This document shows positions 18,242-26,573 of a stretch of 64,000 nucleotides of DNA, one piece after another (position 1 is the first letter of the stretch; each line of letters opens with the position of its first letter). A model generated the notes under the pieces. The model worked only from the letters and a program-made list of their open reading frames with translations. It did not search any database and had not been told where the DNA came from. A program made the translations under genes and the position numbers. This DNA is from DATBGO01 sp050011895 (GTDB lineage Bacteria; Actinomycetota; Actinomycetes; Streptosporangiales; Streptosporangiaceae), in the NCBI GenBank assembly GCA_050011895.1, contig JBEKIF010000002.1:124001-188000 (forward strand), given 5' to 3'.

Positions 18242-18507
18242 GTGCCTCCGAAGCGCCGCCGCCCTGATGTGCCCACGCAGATGCCGCTGTATGAGCAGCT
18301 GGCCGCGGTGCTGCGCGGGCAGATCGAGGGGCGAGCTGACCGGCCGGGTGCCCTCCGAGCCGTCCCTAGTCCAGGAGTACGGGGTGAGCCGGGGGCACCG
18401 CCGGGCGCGCGGTGAAGATCCTGGTCGACGCGGGCTTCGTGCGGTACAGCACCGGCAAGGGCGCATACGTCATCCCCCGGCACGAGCGAGCGCCCCGCCA
18501 GCCGTAG
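18242..18507 (+). pseudogene. frameshifted GntR-type regulator remnant
   Basis: Three consecutive frames spell one GntR DNA-binding domain. Frame one reads PTQMPLYEQLAAVLRGQIE, frame two reads GELTGRVPSEPSLVQEYGVSRG, and frame three reads GTAGRAVKILVDAGFVRYST, then GKGAYVIPRHER and a stop. These are the start helix, the recognition helix and the wing of a short GntR protein. Two indels, near 18330 and near 18395, break the frame, so no functional product is expected. A promoter-like TATGAT box lies 130 bp upstream. Confidence 0.75.
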
Positions 18508-18542
18508 CCAGCGGGGCGCGCCACCATCGGGTACCGGCCGGG

Positions 18543-19196
18543 TTATACCTTCACTGCTCTGCTTGCCGACGAGCCGAGGAACGCGAGCACCTCGGACACC
18601 GGCCGGGACTCGCACCCGGGACAGATGTCGATCGTCTTGTAGACCGGCGCGAGGAAACCGGAACCACCCCTCGGCTGCGGCTTGGTGCACAGTTTCCGGA
18701 GATCCTCCTCGTCCCGGACCTGTCCGCACAGGTCGGAGGTGTGCGTGTAGATCGTCTCGCTGGTGGTGGCCATCAGATGTCCAGCTCCTCGGTGTACTTC
18801 TCGCCGCAGCGCGTCGGCGATCTCGATGATCAGCGCCTCGGTCTGCGGGCCCCCGGCTCTCGCTCCCGGGCCGTCGTCGGTCAGCCCGGCGAAGTCGTCG
18901 AAGATCGTCATCTCGTTATCGGCGTCCAGGACCACGATCGCTCCCCTGGCGGTCAGGTATGCGTTCAGTTCGGCGTCATAGTCGCGCGCGATCCTGCGCC
19001 CCTGGAACGCGACATCCCGCCCCTTGCCGGCGTCGTAAGCCTCGATGCGCTAGAAGCCCCCGGCGTCGATCTTGTCGCGGGTCTTCCGCCGCTCCAGCTC
19101 TTCGGGCAGCGCGGCCTGGCAGATCGTCTTCGAGGGTCTTTCATGGAAGGGCCGCGCACCAGGGCAGGACCCTGGACCTCGGGCTGGTAGCGGGCA
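18543..19196 (-). pseudogene. broken gene of unknown function
   Basis: Read on the minus strand, a coding-like frame starts around 19196 (WIPDARYQPEVQGPALVRG, then PSMKDP), shifts frame near 19133, continues as KTICQAALPEELERRKTRDK, meets a TAG at 19050-19052, then runs on as RIEAYDAGKGRDVAFQGRRI and through a 130-residue open part to the stop at 18543. The last part has a CxxC-like pair (IDICPGCESRP) and an acidic TIFDDFAGLTDD segment. A Tyr codon mutated to TAG and a one-base indel would explain both lesions. I recognise no family. Confidence 0.55.
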
Positions 19197-19219
19197 TCAG
19201 GTATCCACAGGGCAGTGTC

Positions 19220-20119
19220 TCACGATCCCCGGAACCAGGTGACATAGAACGCCTGGCCGCCGTACAGCGGACCCGGAGCCGCCATGATCAGGTCTGATGG
19301 ATCGACCATGCGGATGGTCTGGCTGAGCCAGATCTTCCCGCCGTCGTTGTTAGCGAATGTGCCTGTCGCGCCTAGGTAGTCTTTAGCGCTGATCGCAGTC
19401 TGCTGGTCGAGCGCGAAGTCAGGCAGGTCGATTCCGGCTGGTACTGCCCCGCCGGGGTCCTCGGTGATCACTTCGGCCTGGGTGTCGTCGCACACCGAGC
19501 CGGACGGGCAGGCTTGCGTGGTGGTGAACCCCGAGGCGTCGGTCCTGTCATCCAGCGACAGCACATAGTTGGCGCCGCTGCGCGACGACTCGACACTGAC
19601 CGCGTCTCCCGGGCTGACCGTGCCTTCGACCACCGGGTCCAGCGGGTACATCTCGTACCAGGTGTAATAGGTGGCCGGGCCAGTGGATGACGTGCAGTAG
19701 GCGTCCACGCCTTCCTGCTCGACCGTGGCGTCGGCGAACCCGTCAAACCCGGCCCAGTAGGAGCTATCGGCGAAACCGGAAGACCCGATGGGGCTGTCCG
19801 CGCAGTTCACGTCGGGCACGATGAACGTGTCATTGACCTGCGGGAGGATATGCCCGCCACGGGAAGTGATCACGTATCCCGCCCAGTTGTCCGAGGTGTA
19901 CGAGCCATCCCGCAGCAGCATGGGGTGCGGCAGGTGGGTCGGCGGCAGGTGCACGCTGGGCATCGCGCGGGCGCTGCCGAACGTGACGGTCTGGCCTGCC
20001 GGAGGCGGGCCCGCAGGCCGCGCCGTCACCGCTGACACTGATGCCCCGGCTGATATCGCGGGGATCAGCGCGGCGGCTGCGGCGGCCGTGATGGCCGCCG
20101 CGATCCTGAATCTGTGCAC
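19220..20119 (-). CDS. secreted G1-family (eqolisin) glutamic endopeptidase
   Basis: 299 aa from GTG 20119, which follows GAAGGGA and opens a signal peptide (HRFRIAAAITAAAAAALIPA with a later Ala-x-Ala-like site); a longer frame to 20179 lacks a ribosome site. The mature domain carries TSDNWAGYV, YWAGFDGFADATVEQEGVDAY, YYTWYEMYP and AEVITEDP. Aligned by eye to scytalidoglutamic peptidase, the Gln of VEQEG matches catalytic Gln53 and the Glu of ITED matches catalytic Glu136, so the active dyad is present. The family is best known from fungi and cleaves proteins at acid pH; bacterial members exist. It is probably secreted. Confidence 0.85.
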   Translation of the reverse strand: MHRFRIAAAITAAAAAALIPAISAGASVSAVTARPAGPPPAGQTVTFGSARAMPSVHLPPTHLPHPMLLRDGSYTSDNWAGYVITSRGGHILPQVNDTFIVPDVNCADSPIGSSGFADSSYWAGFDGFADATVEQEGVDAYCTSSTGPATYYTWYEMYPLDPVVEGTVSPGDAVSVESSRSGANYVLSLDDRTDASGFTTTQACPSGSVCDDTQAEVITEDPGGAVPAGIDLPDFALDQQTAISAKDYLGATGTFANNDGGKIWLSQTIRMVDPSDLIMAAPGPLYGGQAFYVTWFRGS

Positions 20120-20433
20120 AGGGTGGTTCCCTTCGTTACGGGTAGTTACGACCCCGGCCGCAACGAGCAGATCGGCCATGCCGAACTGGCCGGCTGACGG
20201 TGCGATCGGAGGCTGCGGGTGAAAGATACTCCCGGGTGCAGGACGCTCTGCCGAGCTGGATCACCGCGAGCCGGTCACCGGGCCGTCCGGGGATCGGGGA
20301 CACCCAGGTGGTGCCGGCTGCCTGGTCGCCGCGAACGTGCCCGGCATGCAATACCGGGCGGGAGACCGCTGCCAGCGATTGCCGCTACGGCTCCCTGCCT
20401 CCCGCGCGCAGGTGCCGCCGCCGCAGAGCTGGC
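20120..20433. other. 314-bp intergenic region upstream of the G1 peptidase gene
   Basis: No frame here has a coding-like look on either strand. It should hold the promoter of the peptidase gene, but I see no clear -10/-35 pair, repeat or hairpin. Confidence 0.4.
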
Positions 20434-21048
20434 TCACGGGATCACGGCTTCAAAGGGAATGTCGCTGGCGAGGCTGCCGCTGGAGTTGTACGTCCAGACA
20501 GTCAGCGCAAGCTTGCCCCCCGTGCCGCAGTAGCCGCCCCAAACTACGAAGCTGGGCCCGCCCGAGCCCGGGGAGCCCGGGGACAGCAGCAGGGAGGTGT
20601 TGGCTTGCGTAGAGCTGGCGTCCGGGACGAGGCAGTACGCGCCGGGCGAGAGGCTGGTCACTGACCTCCATCCCGTCAGGCCCTCTGCGTAGAAGGCTGG
20701 CCCTCCCTGGGCAACAGAGACCACGGCGCCGGCATCACGTGCGGTGCCGCCGGGCCCCGTCGCGCCCCGGGGGCCTTTCTGATTCCAGTTAAGGCTCTTG
20801 CTGCCCGTCGGGCAGCCAGCCACTTTGGCGCTGTTAATGACCGACAGGGCCCCGGTCTTGGTCCGGTAGCAGCCATGGATAACCCCGTTGGGGGCCGGAA
20901 TCGACGCCCACGCGACTCCCGCGGTGAGCGGCCCGCCGATCATGACTGCCACGGCCCCGGCTAATGCCAGCTTCGCTCGTCTGCTCAGCTGGTACCAGCG
21001 AGCGGGTCGCCGGCCGGACTTGGCGTTTGCGGATGGGTCGCTGGTCAT
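20434..21048 (-). CDS. secreted protein with a short collagen-like Gly-Pro stretch
   Basis: 204 aa; ATG 21048 follows AAAGGA. A basic N-terminus is followed by a hydrophobic stretch, LALAGAVAVMIGGPLTAGVA, ending in AWAS, a good Sec signal. The mature part begins IPAPNGVIHGCYRTKTGALS, then NWNQKGPRGATGPGG, a very short collagen-type tract, then a beta-rich C-terminal domain with two Cys. This IPxPxGVIHGCY opening is common in secreted actinomycete proteins of unknown role. Function is not known. Confidence 0.75.
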   Translation of the reverse strand: MTSDPSANAKSGRRPARWYQLSRRAKLALAGAVAVMIGGPLTAGVAWASIPAPNGVIHGCYRTKTGALSVINSAKVAGCPTGSKSLNWNQKGPRGATGPGGTARDAGAVVSVAQGGPAFYAEGLTGWRSVTSLSPGAYCLVPDASSTQANTSLLLSPGSPGSGGPSFVVWGGYCGTGGKLALTVWTYNSSGSLASDIPFEAVIP

Positions 21049-21253
21049 CTGCGGATTCCTTTCGTCCTGCGGTGGTCCTACTGACTCAGAGCACGCGGCG
21101 TCGCGTCAGATACCTGCGCTGCGGGCGGGGTTGCTGCCGCGGCCGCTGCCGCCGGAGGCGGCCCGCATACCGGCCCTGGCCGGATCCCGTGGCGTCGCAG
21201 ATCAGTAGCGTGCCATCGGGCCCAGGAGCCGCTTACCCTGTCACGTTCAAGGT

Positions 21254-22153
21254 CTAGGTTGGCTCGGAGAAGGAGATCATGATGGGCGGAGGGTCGCCAC
21301 CGGCCACGATGAACATCCTCGGTACAACCCATCTGGCGAGCGATTGGTGAAGGCGTTCGAGGCGTGCCACGAGCGGGGACGCGTACGGGGACGGATCATC
21401 GGTCAGCACGAGGTGCATCTCAAAGGGCGGGTCCACCTGTGGTCGCCCGGACCCTGGGGGACCGAGCAGTGCACCGAGCACGGCGTCGTCACGAAGCGGA
21501 GCGAGTTCCTTGACATGCCAAACCCACCGGTAGCCAGGGCTCGCAACGTCCAGTGACCACCACACCGGGCCAAGAGCCCAGGCAAGCTCCGGAAGCCGCC
21601 GGTGCTTCTCAATGTTCCACAGCACGGTCAGCGCCTGGGCATGGTCCGTCAGCAGGTCGTCCTGGGGCGTCGTGGACCGCTCAATGCCGAGCGCGCGAGC
21701 CTCATCCGTCAGCGCGAATGGCTGGACACACTGAAGCGCCTCGCGCTCCACATCGCCATACAGCCCGCTCCGGAGACCGCCCTTCTTGCGATCCCCGAAG
21801 AACTGGACGAATGCCGCCTCGTCCAGGCAGATCGGGAACTCAGCGGCGATCTCCTCCTTGTCGGTCAGCTTGCCCGCGTGGTGGCGTGCCAGCTCATACG
21901 CGACGTAGTCGAGTGCCGACCGCATGTTGCCTACTGCGTCTGCCACCACCGTGGACAGGTCGGCCGGGATGGCCCGGTGCAGTCTGAACCGGTACGCCCA
22001 GGCATCGTCGTGGTCAGCCGGCTCACGCAGAATCGACCACGCTCCTGCTGCCTGGAGTACATCTACGCGCTCCCGCACCTCGGTTATATGGACCCGAGCC
22101 CGGCGAAGCTTGGCCCACCAGGGCGCCTCGGGGTCGATCCACCGTTCTTCCAT
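21254..22153 (-). CDS. conserved hypothetical protein (299 aa)
   Basis: No signal peptide or membrane helix. Visible features are WWAKLRRARVHITEVRERVD, NMRSALDYVAYELARHHAG, AEFPICLDEAAF and TVLWNIEKHRR. Proteins with this RSALDY-ELA and WNIEKHRR pattern recur as hypotheticals in actinomycetes. The His and Glu residues of the last motif could be catalytic but nothing proves it. The start codon is not supported by a strong ribosome site. It lies within the disturbed region between selC and selA. Confidence 0.6.
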   Translation of the reverse strand: MEERWIDPEAPWWAKLRRARVHITEVRERVDVLQAAGAWSILREPADHDDAWAYRFRLHRAIPADLSTVVADAVGNMRSALDYVAYELARHHAGKLTDKEEIAAEFPICLDEAAFVQFFGDRKKGGLRSGLYGDVEREALQCVQPFALTDEARALGIERSTTPQDDLLTDHAQALTVLWNIEKHRRLPELAWALGPVWWSLDVASPGYRWVWHVKELAPLRDDAVLGALLGPPGSGRPQVDPPFEMHLVLTDDPSPYASPLVARLERLHQSLARWVVPRMFIVAGGDPPPIMISFSEPT

Positions 22154-22215
22154 GAGGCGATCTTCTCAGGTCCTACCGAGTCGGGGCATCGACAATGCGG
22201 GCGACGGCCCTCCCA

Positions 22216-22250
22216 ATAGGTGCACAGCCGCCCGATAGGTGCACAGCCGC
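22216..22250 (+). repeat. direct repeat of a 16-mer
   Basis: ATAGGTGCACAGCCGC occurs at 22216-22231 and again at 22235-22250, separated by 3 bp, just upstream of the minus-strand gene starting at 22153. It could be an operator for that gene or a chance duplication. Confidence 0.6.
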
Positions 22251-22363
22251 GCGGCACCCCCGGGGCGGACGGGGCGGGACTGGAGGCGGGCGTGCGATAT
22301 CCGCCTGTTCTGCGGAGGCAACGCAGTTGTGTCGGGGGGGTCGGGCTAGAACCGGATCTTGCC

Positions 22364-23191
22364 TCAGTCAGGCGGCGCGGATGACGGGACCTGGCCGGCC
22401 GCTGACGATGAGGAGGGGAACTGCTCGGTCGGCGAAGACGACGAGGGGAATTGCTCGGTCGCCGGCGATGACGAAGGGAACTGGCCTGCCGCCGTCGTGT
22501 CCTGTTCCTGGTGCTCGCCGAACACGTTCTGCCGGGGCGGCGCCTGGCCAGCGGGGGAGTGGCTGCCCGCTGGCGGATACTGGCTGCCCGCTGGCGGATG
22601 CTGGCTGGTCGTCGTCGGGAACTGCGCTTGCGATGCGGCCGGCCCCCCCTCCCGGTACTGCGCCTCATCCGGCGGCACCTGATGCGCGGCCCACGGCTCC
22701 TGCTCGTCGGCCAGGGCACCTGGCACGCTGAACCTGCCGAGCGCGACTGCGGCGAAGAACACGATCAGCACCCCGGTGCCGGTGAAGAACCCGAGGCCCT
22801 CAAGGAACTGCCGCATGCTGGCGGCGGCCGGCCCGCCGGTGGTACCGACCGGAAGCCCCGGACTGATGGAGGCGCTCTTAACCAGCCGCGCGGTCACCGC
22901 GGCGCCGGTGACGAGCCACGCGCCGCCAAGCGCGGCAAGGAACGCGCCAAGCCCGCCCGCCACCCGGCTCCTGGTGCCAAGAACGATGAACCCGCCGACC
23001 ACGGCGGCCGCCCCGGGCACGATGTCGAGCCAGAGCCTGCCCGAGGTGTACGCCCAGGTCCGGTCCGGTGTGTAGGCGTAGTGGAAATAAGGGCCGACAA
23101 ACGGAACGAGCGCGCCCCATGCGCCGAGCAGGATCAGCAGCAGGCCGCACAGCCCGCCACGCGTCCGCGGGATACCTGGCGTAGCAGCCAT
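22364..23191 (-). CDS. four-helix membrane protein with a repetitive Ser/Pro/Gln tail
   Basis: 275 aa; ATG 23191 has GGGAG upstream. Four hydrophobic segments lie in the first 170 residues (LCGLLLILLGAWGALVPFVG, IVPGAAAVVGGFIVLG, AWLVTGAAVTARLV and GTGVLIVFFAAVALG). The remaining 100 residues are low complexity, with repeats of QFPSSSSPTE and of GSQYPPA visible in both protein and DNA. The membrane part resembles uncharacterised actinomycete proteins; the tail is presumably a disordered cytoplasmic or wall-spanning region. It is divergent from selA, 137 bp apart. Confidence 0.6.
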   Translation of the reverse strand: MAATPGIPRTRGGLCGLLLILLGAWGALVPFVGPYFHYAYTPDRTWAYTSGRLWLDIVPGAAAVVGGFIVLGTRSRVAGGLGAFLAALGGAWLVTGAAVTARLVKSASISPGLPVGTTGGPAAASMRQFLEGLGFFTGTGVLIVFFAAVALGRFSVPGALADEQEPWAAHQVPPDEAQYREGGPAASQAQFPTTTSQHPPAGSQYPPAGSHSPAGQAPPRQNVFGEHQEQDTTAAGQFPSSSPATEQFPSSSSPTEQFPSSSSAAGQVPSSAPPD

Positions 23192-23252
23192 AGTCCTCAC
23201 TCCCCACGTAATAGGAGCATTAAGACTTGCACAAGTCGGGTACCCGCTGGAC

Positions 23253-23284
23253 TGCCCGTTATGCAAAGTGCTGGTAAACGGGCA
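23253..23284 (+). promoter_or_regulatory. stem-loop in the selA leader region
   Basis: TGCCCGTT (23253-23260) and AACGGGCA (23277-23284) form an 8-bp perfect stem with a 16-nt loop, 44 bp before the selA start. The whole 137-bp gap is richer in A+T than its neighbours and presumably holds both divergent promoters. Confidence 0.35.
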
Positions 23285-23328
23285 TAGATGGGGATGACAT
23301 ACGAGCAGCCTCGCATTCAAGGTGCAGT

Positions 23329-24651
23329 ATGGTCGCGATCGTGGACGTCCGCAGGCTCGTGCCGCGCACCGACGCGGTGCTCGCCGATCCGCGCCTCGCC
23401 GCCGCGGAGCAGCGCCTCGGCCGTGAGCTGGTGATCGGCGCGGTCAGGCAGGCACTGCAGGCGGCCCGGTCCGGCGCCATCAGCGCCGCCGAAGTGTCCG
23501 ATGCCGCGGTGGCGGCGCTGCCGCGGGCGGCCGCCACGCTGACCCCCGTGATCAACGCGACCGGGGTGCTGCTGCACACCAATCTCGGCCGGGCGCCGCT
23601 GTCGGCGGCAGCCGTCGAGGCCATCCAGGTGGCAGCGGGCTGCACCGACCTGGAGTTTGACCTCGTGGCCGGCGCGCGCGGCAGGCGGGGGGCCGGCGCG
23701 CTCGCCGCACTGGCCCGCGCGGTGCCCGCCGCGGAAGCCGTGCACGTGGTAAACAACAACGCGGCCGCCCTGGTCCTCGCGGCCACGGCGCTAGCCGCAG
23801 GCCGCGAGATCATCGTCAGCCGGGGCGAGCTGATCGAGATCGGCGACAGTTTCCGCCTCCCTGACCTCCTTGAGTCGACGGGCGCCCGGATCCGCGAGGT
23901 CGGCACCACCAACCGGACGACCGCTGCCGATTACGCGGATGCCGTCGGCCCTGAGACCGCTTTCGTCCTGAAGGTGCACCCGTCCAACTACCGGATCGAG
24001 GGCTTCACCGCCAGCGCCAGCATCGCCGATCTGGCCGCCCTGCGCGTCCCCGTCATCGGTGACATCGGGTCGGGCCTGCTGGCGCCGCATCCGATGCTCC
24101 CCGAAGAGCCCGACGCCGGCTCCTGGCTGCGGGCCGGCGCGGCGCTGGTCACCGCGAGCGGCGACAAGCTGCTCGGCGGCCCGCAGGCGGGCCTGCTGCT
24201 CGGCAGCGCCACCGTGGTGACCCGGCTCGCCAGGCATCCGCTGGCCCGGGCGCTGCGGGTGGACAAGCTGACCTTCGCTGCCCTGGAGGCGACGCTCGCC
24301 GGCCCGCAGGTACCGGTGGTGCAAGCACTGACGGCCCCGGCTGGCTTGCTCGCGGATCGTGCTGAACGGCTGTCGGGCGTCCTTGCCGCCGCAGGGATCG
24401 ACTCGCGCCCGGCGCCGAGCATCGCGGCCGTGGGCGGCGGCGGGGCTCCGGGTGTCGATCTCCCCAGCGCCGCGGTGAGCCTGCCCGCGGAGCTCGCAGC
24501 ACGGCTGCGGGCGGGCGAGGCGGTCCGGCATGACGGGCTGCCGGCGGTGATCGGCCGGATCGAGAACGGCAGGCTACTGCTGGACCTGAGCGCCGTGCCG
24601 CCAGCCGACGACGAGCAGCTCGCGGCGGCGGTCATCGCCGCGGCGAGATAG
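23329..24651 (+). CDS. selA: L-seryl-tRNA(Sec) selenium transferase SelA
   Basis: 440 aa, close to the bacterial family length. PTDAV- and DPRLAAAEQRLGR-type N-terminal tRNA-binding helices are followed by NATGVLLHTNLGRAPLS, EFDLVAGARGRRGAG, VNNNAAALVLA and ISRGELIEIGDSFRLPD-like motifs. The PLP lysine lies in SGDKLLGGPQAG (Lys280). It converts Ser-tRNA-Sec to Sec-tRNA-Sec using selenophosphate from SelD. AAGGTG precedes the ATG. selB follows after 8 bp, so the two are surely co-transcribed. Confidence 0.95.
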   Translation: MVAIVDVRRLVPRTDAVLADPRLAAAEQRLGRELVIGAVRQALQAARSGAISAAEVSDAAVAALPRAAATLTPVINATGVLLHTNLGRAPLSAAAVEAIQVAAGCTDLEFDLVAGARGRRGAGALAALARAVPAAEAVHVVNNNAAALVLAATALAAGREIIVSRGELIEIGDSFRLPDLLESTGARIREVGTTNRTTAADYADAVGPETAFVLKVHPSNYRIEGFTASASIADLAALRVPVIGDIGSGLLAPHPMLPEEPDAGSWLRAGAALVTASGDKLLGGPQAGLLLGSATVVTRLARHPLARALRVDKLTFAALEATLAGPQVPVVQALTAPAGLLADRAERLSGVLAAAGIDSRPAPSIAAVGGGGAPGVDLPSAAVSLPAELAARLRAGEAVRHDGLPAVIGRIENGRLLLDLSAVPPADDEQLAAAVIAAAR

Positions 24652-24659
24652 CGGCGGCC

Positions 24660-26573
24660 ATGCACGTCATCGCCACCGCCGGGCACGTGGACCACGGTAA
24701 GTCGGCGCTGGTGCGCGCGCTCACCGGCACCGACCCAGACCGCCTCGAGGAAGAACGGCGCCGCGGCCTGTCCATCGATCTTGGCTTCGCCTGGATGGCG
24801 CTGCCCTCAGGCGAGCGGCTGGCCTTCGTCGACGTGCCCGGCCACGAGCGGTTCGTGCCGAACATGCTGGCCGGCATCGGCCCGGTACCCGCCGTGCTCT
24901 TCGTCGTGGCGGCCGACGCGGGCTGGATGCCGCAGTCAGCCGAGCACCTGGCGGCTCTCGATGCCCTAGGCGTGCGTCACGGGCTGCTCGCCGTGACCCG
25001 TGCCGACCTGGCCGATCCAGCTCCGGCCGCGGCCGAGGCGGCCAGGCAGCTGGCGGCGACCAGCCTCCGGGAGGTGGAGTGCGTTGCGGTGAGCGCCGTG
25101 ACCGGAGCGGGCCTGCCCGAGCTCATCGCGGCCCTTGACCGGCTGGCCGCGGGCCTGCCGGCCGCAGACCCTGGCGCACCGGTGCGCCTGTGGACGGACC
25201 GCGTCTTCAGCATCACGGGCAGCGGGACCGTGGTGACAGGAACACTCCCGGCCGGCACCGTGCGTGCCGGTGATGAGCTTGTCCTGACGCCGTCGATGCG
25301 GCCGGTACGGGTCCGCGCGATCCAGTCGCTCGGCGAGCCGGTCGCGTCGGTGACGGGGGTGGCCAGGGCCGCGCTCAACCTCCGCGGCGCCAGCCAGGAT
25401 TCCGTCGACAGGGGGATGGCACTGGTCCAGGCGGGCCGCTGGACGCTCACCGATCTCATCGACGTCCGGCTCCACGCTGGCGCAGGCCAGGATGCGGAAA
25501 CAGGCCCCGGCTCGGCGCCAGGACCGGCGAGCGCGCCGCGGGTCCTGACGCTGCACGCAGGCTCCGCCCGCACGGTGGCCAGGGTACGGCCGCTGGGGGA
25601 TGGCGGGATCGCCAGGCTCGCCCTGACCGAACCGCTGCCGTTGCACGTGGGCGACCGCGTGCTGCTGCGCGACCCGGGTGCGGCGCGCCGGGCCGGACGG
25701 CGGCCAGCGCCGGACGCTGGGGCCGCGGCGCAGGACGAGCCGACCGCGATCGGCGCCGTCGTGCTTGACGTCGCGCCCCCGCCGCTGGCCCGCCGCGGCG
25801 CCGCGGCGGCAGCGGCCAGGCAGCTTGCCTCCTGGCCTGATCAGCCCGCGGCGGCGGACCTGCTCGGCCGGCATGGCCTGCTTCGCGGCAGCGCGCTGCT
25901 GGCCATGGGGGTCACTGAGCATCCGGCGCCGGTGAGCGGCGAGTGGCTGGCCGATCCGGCACGCTGGGCTGAGCTGGAGCACTGCCTGGCCGAAGCGGTG
26001 ACCGCATACGCTGCGCGGGCGCCGCTCGCGCCCGGGCTGACGCTGGAGGCAGCCAGGGCGGCCCTCCGCCTTCCCGATCGCCGCCTGGTCGAGGCGCTGG
26101 TCAGGCCGCCGCTCACGGTCCGTGACGGCATTGTCAGCGTCGCGGTTCCCGCGGGCCTGCCCGGGGCTCCCGCGCTGCCCGCAGCGGTCGCGTCGGCAGT
26201 GCGGGTCATCCGGGCTGAGCTTGCCGCCGGGCCGTTCGCCGCGCCCGATGCCGAAAGGCTGCGCAGGCTCGGGCTCGATGTCCGGGCGATAGCGGCGGCG
26301 CAGCGAGCCGGGATGCTGCTGCGGATCAGCGATCAGATCGTCCTCGCGCCAGGCGCGGATGCGGCAGCGGCTGACATCCTCGCCTCGCTGCCGCAGCCGT
26401 TCACCGCCGCGGCGGCCAGGCAGGCGCTGGGCACCACCCGGCGGGTCGTTATCCCGCTGCTTGAGCACCTCGACAGGACTGGCTACACCGAGCGGCTGCC
26501 CGACGACCGCCGGACCATCCGCCCGCGCGGGCAGGCAAACCAGGCAGCACCGACCCGCGCACTCAGCGGCTGA
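24660..26573 (+). CDS. selB: selenocysteine-specific elongation factor SelB
   Basis: 637 aa. The GTPase domain has G1 GHVDHGKS at residues 7-14, switch element RLEEERRRGLSIDLGFAW, G3 DVPGHERFV and a G4 reading TRADL in place of NKxD, as in SelB. Two beta-barrel domains follow. The C-terminal 200 residues contain winged-helix repeats (SLPQPFTAAAARQALGTTRR, then VVIPLLEHLDRTGYTERL) that bind the SECIS stem-loop in the mRNA. It brings Sec-tRNA to the ribosome at UGA. Its stop overlaps the convergent oxidoreductase gene by 11 nt. Confidence 0.95.
   Translation: MHVIATAGHVDHGKSALVRALTGTDPDRLEEERRRGLSIDLGFAWMALPSGERLAFVDVPGHERFVPNMLAGIGPVPAVLFVVAADAGWMPQSAEHLAALDALGVRHGLLAVTRADLADPAPAAAEAARQLAATSLREVECVAVSAVTGAGLPELIAALDRLAAGLPAADPGAPVRLWTDRVFSITGSGTVVTGTLPAGTVRAGDELVLTPSMRPVRVRAIQSLGEPVASVTGVARAALNLRGASQDSVDRGMALVQAGRWTLTDLIDVRLHAGAGQDAETGPGSAPGPASAPRVLTLHAGSARTVARVRPLGDGGIARLALTEPLPLHVGDRVLLRDPGAARRAGRRPAPDAGAAAQDEPTAIGAVVLDVAPPPLARRGAAAAAARQLASWPDQPAAADLLGRHGLLRGSALLAMGVTEHPAPVSGEWLADPARWAELEHCLAEAVTAYAARAPLAPGLTLEAARAALRLPDRRLVEALVRPPLTVRDGIVSVAVPAGLPGAPALPAAVASAVRVIRAELAAGPFAAPDAERLRRLGLDVRAIAAAQRAGMLLRISDQIVLAPGADAAAADILASLPQPFTAAAARQALGTTRRVVIPLLEHLDRTGYTERLPDDRRTIRPRGQANQAAPTRALSG

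Noticed and set aside
16506..23200. attachment-site direct repeats of the tRNA-Sec 3' end
   Set aside because: I did not find a second copy of the T-arm and acceptor sequence in the following 7 kb.
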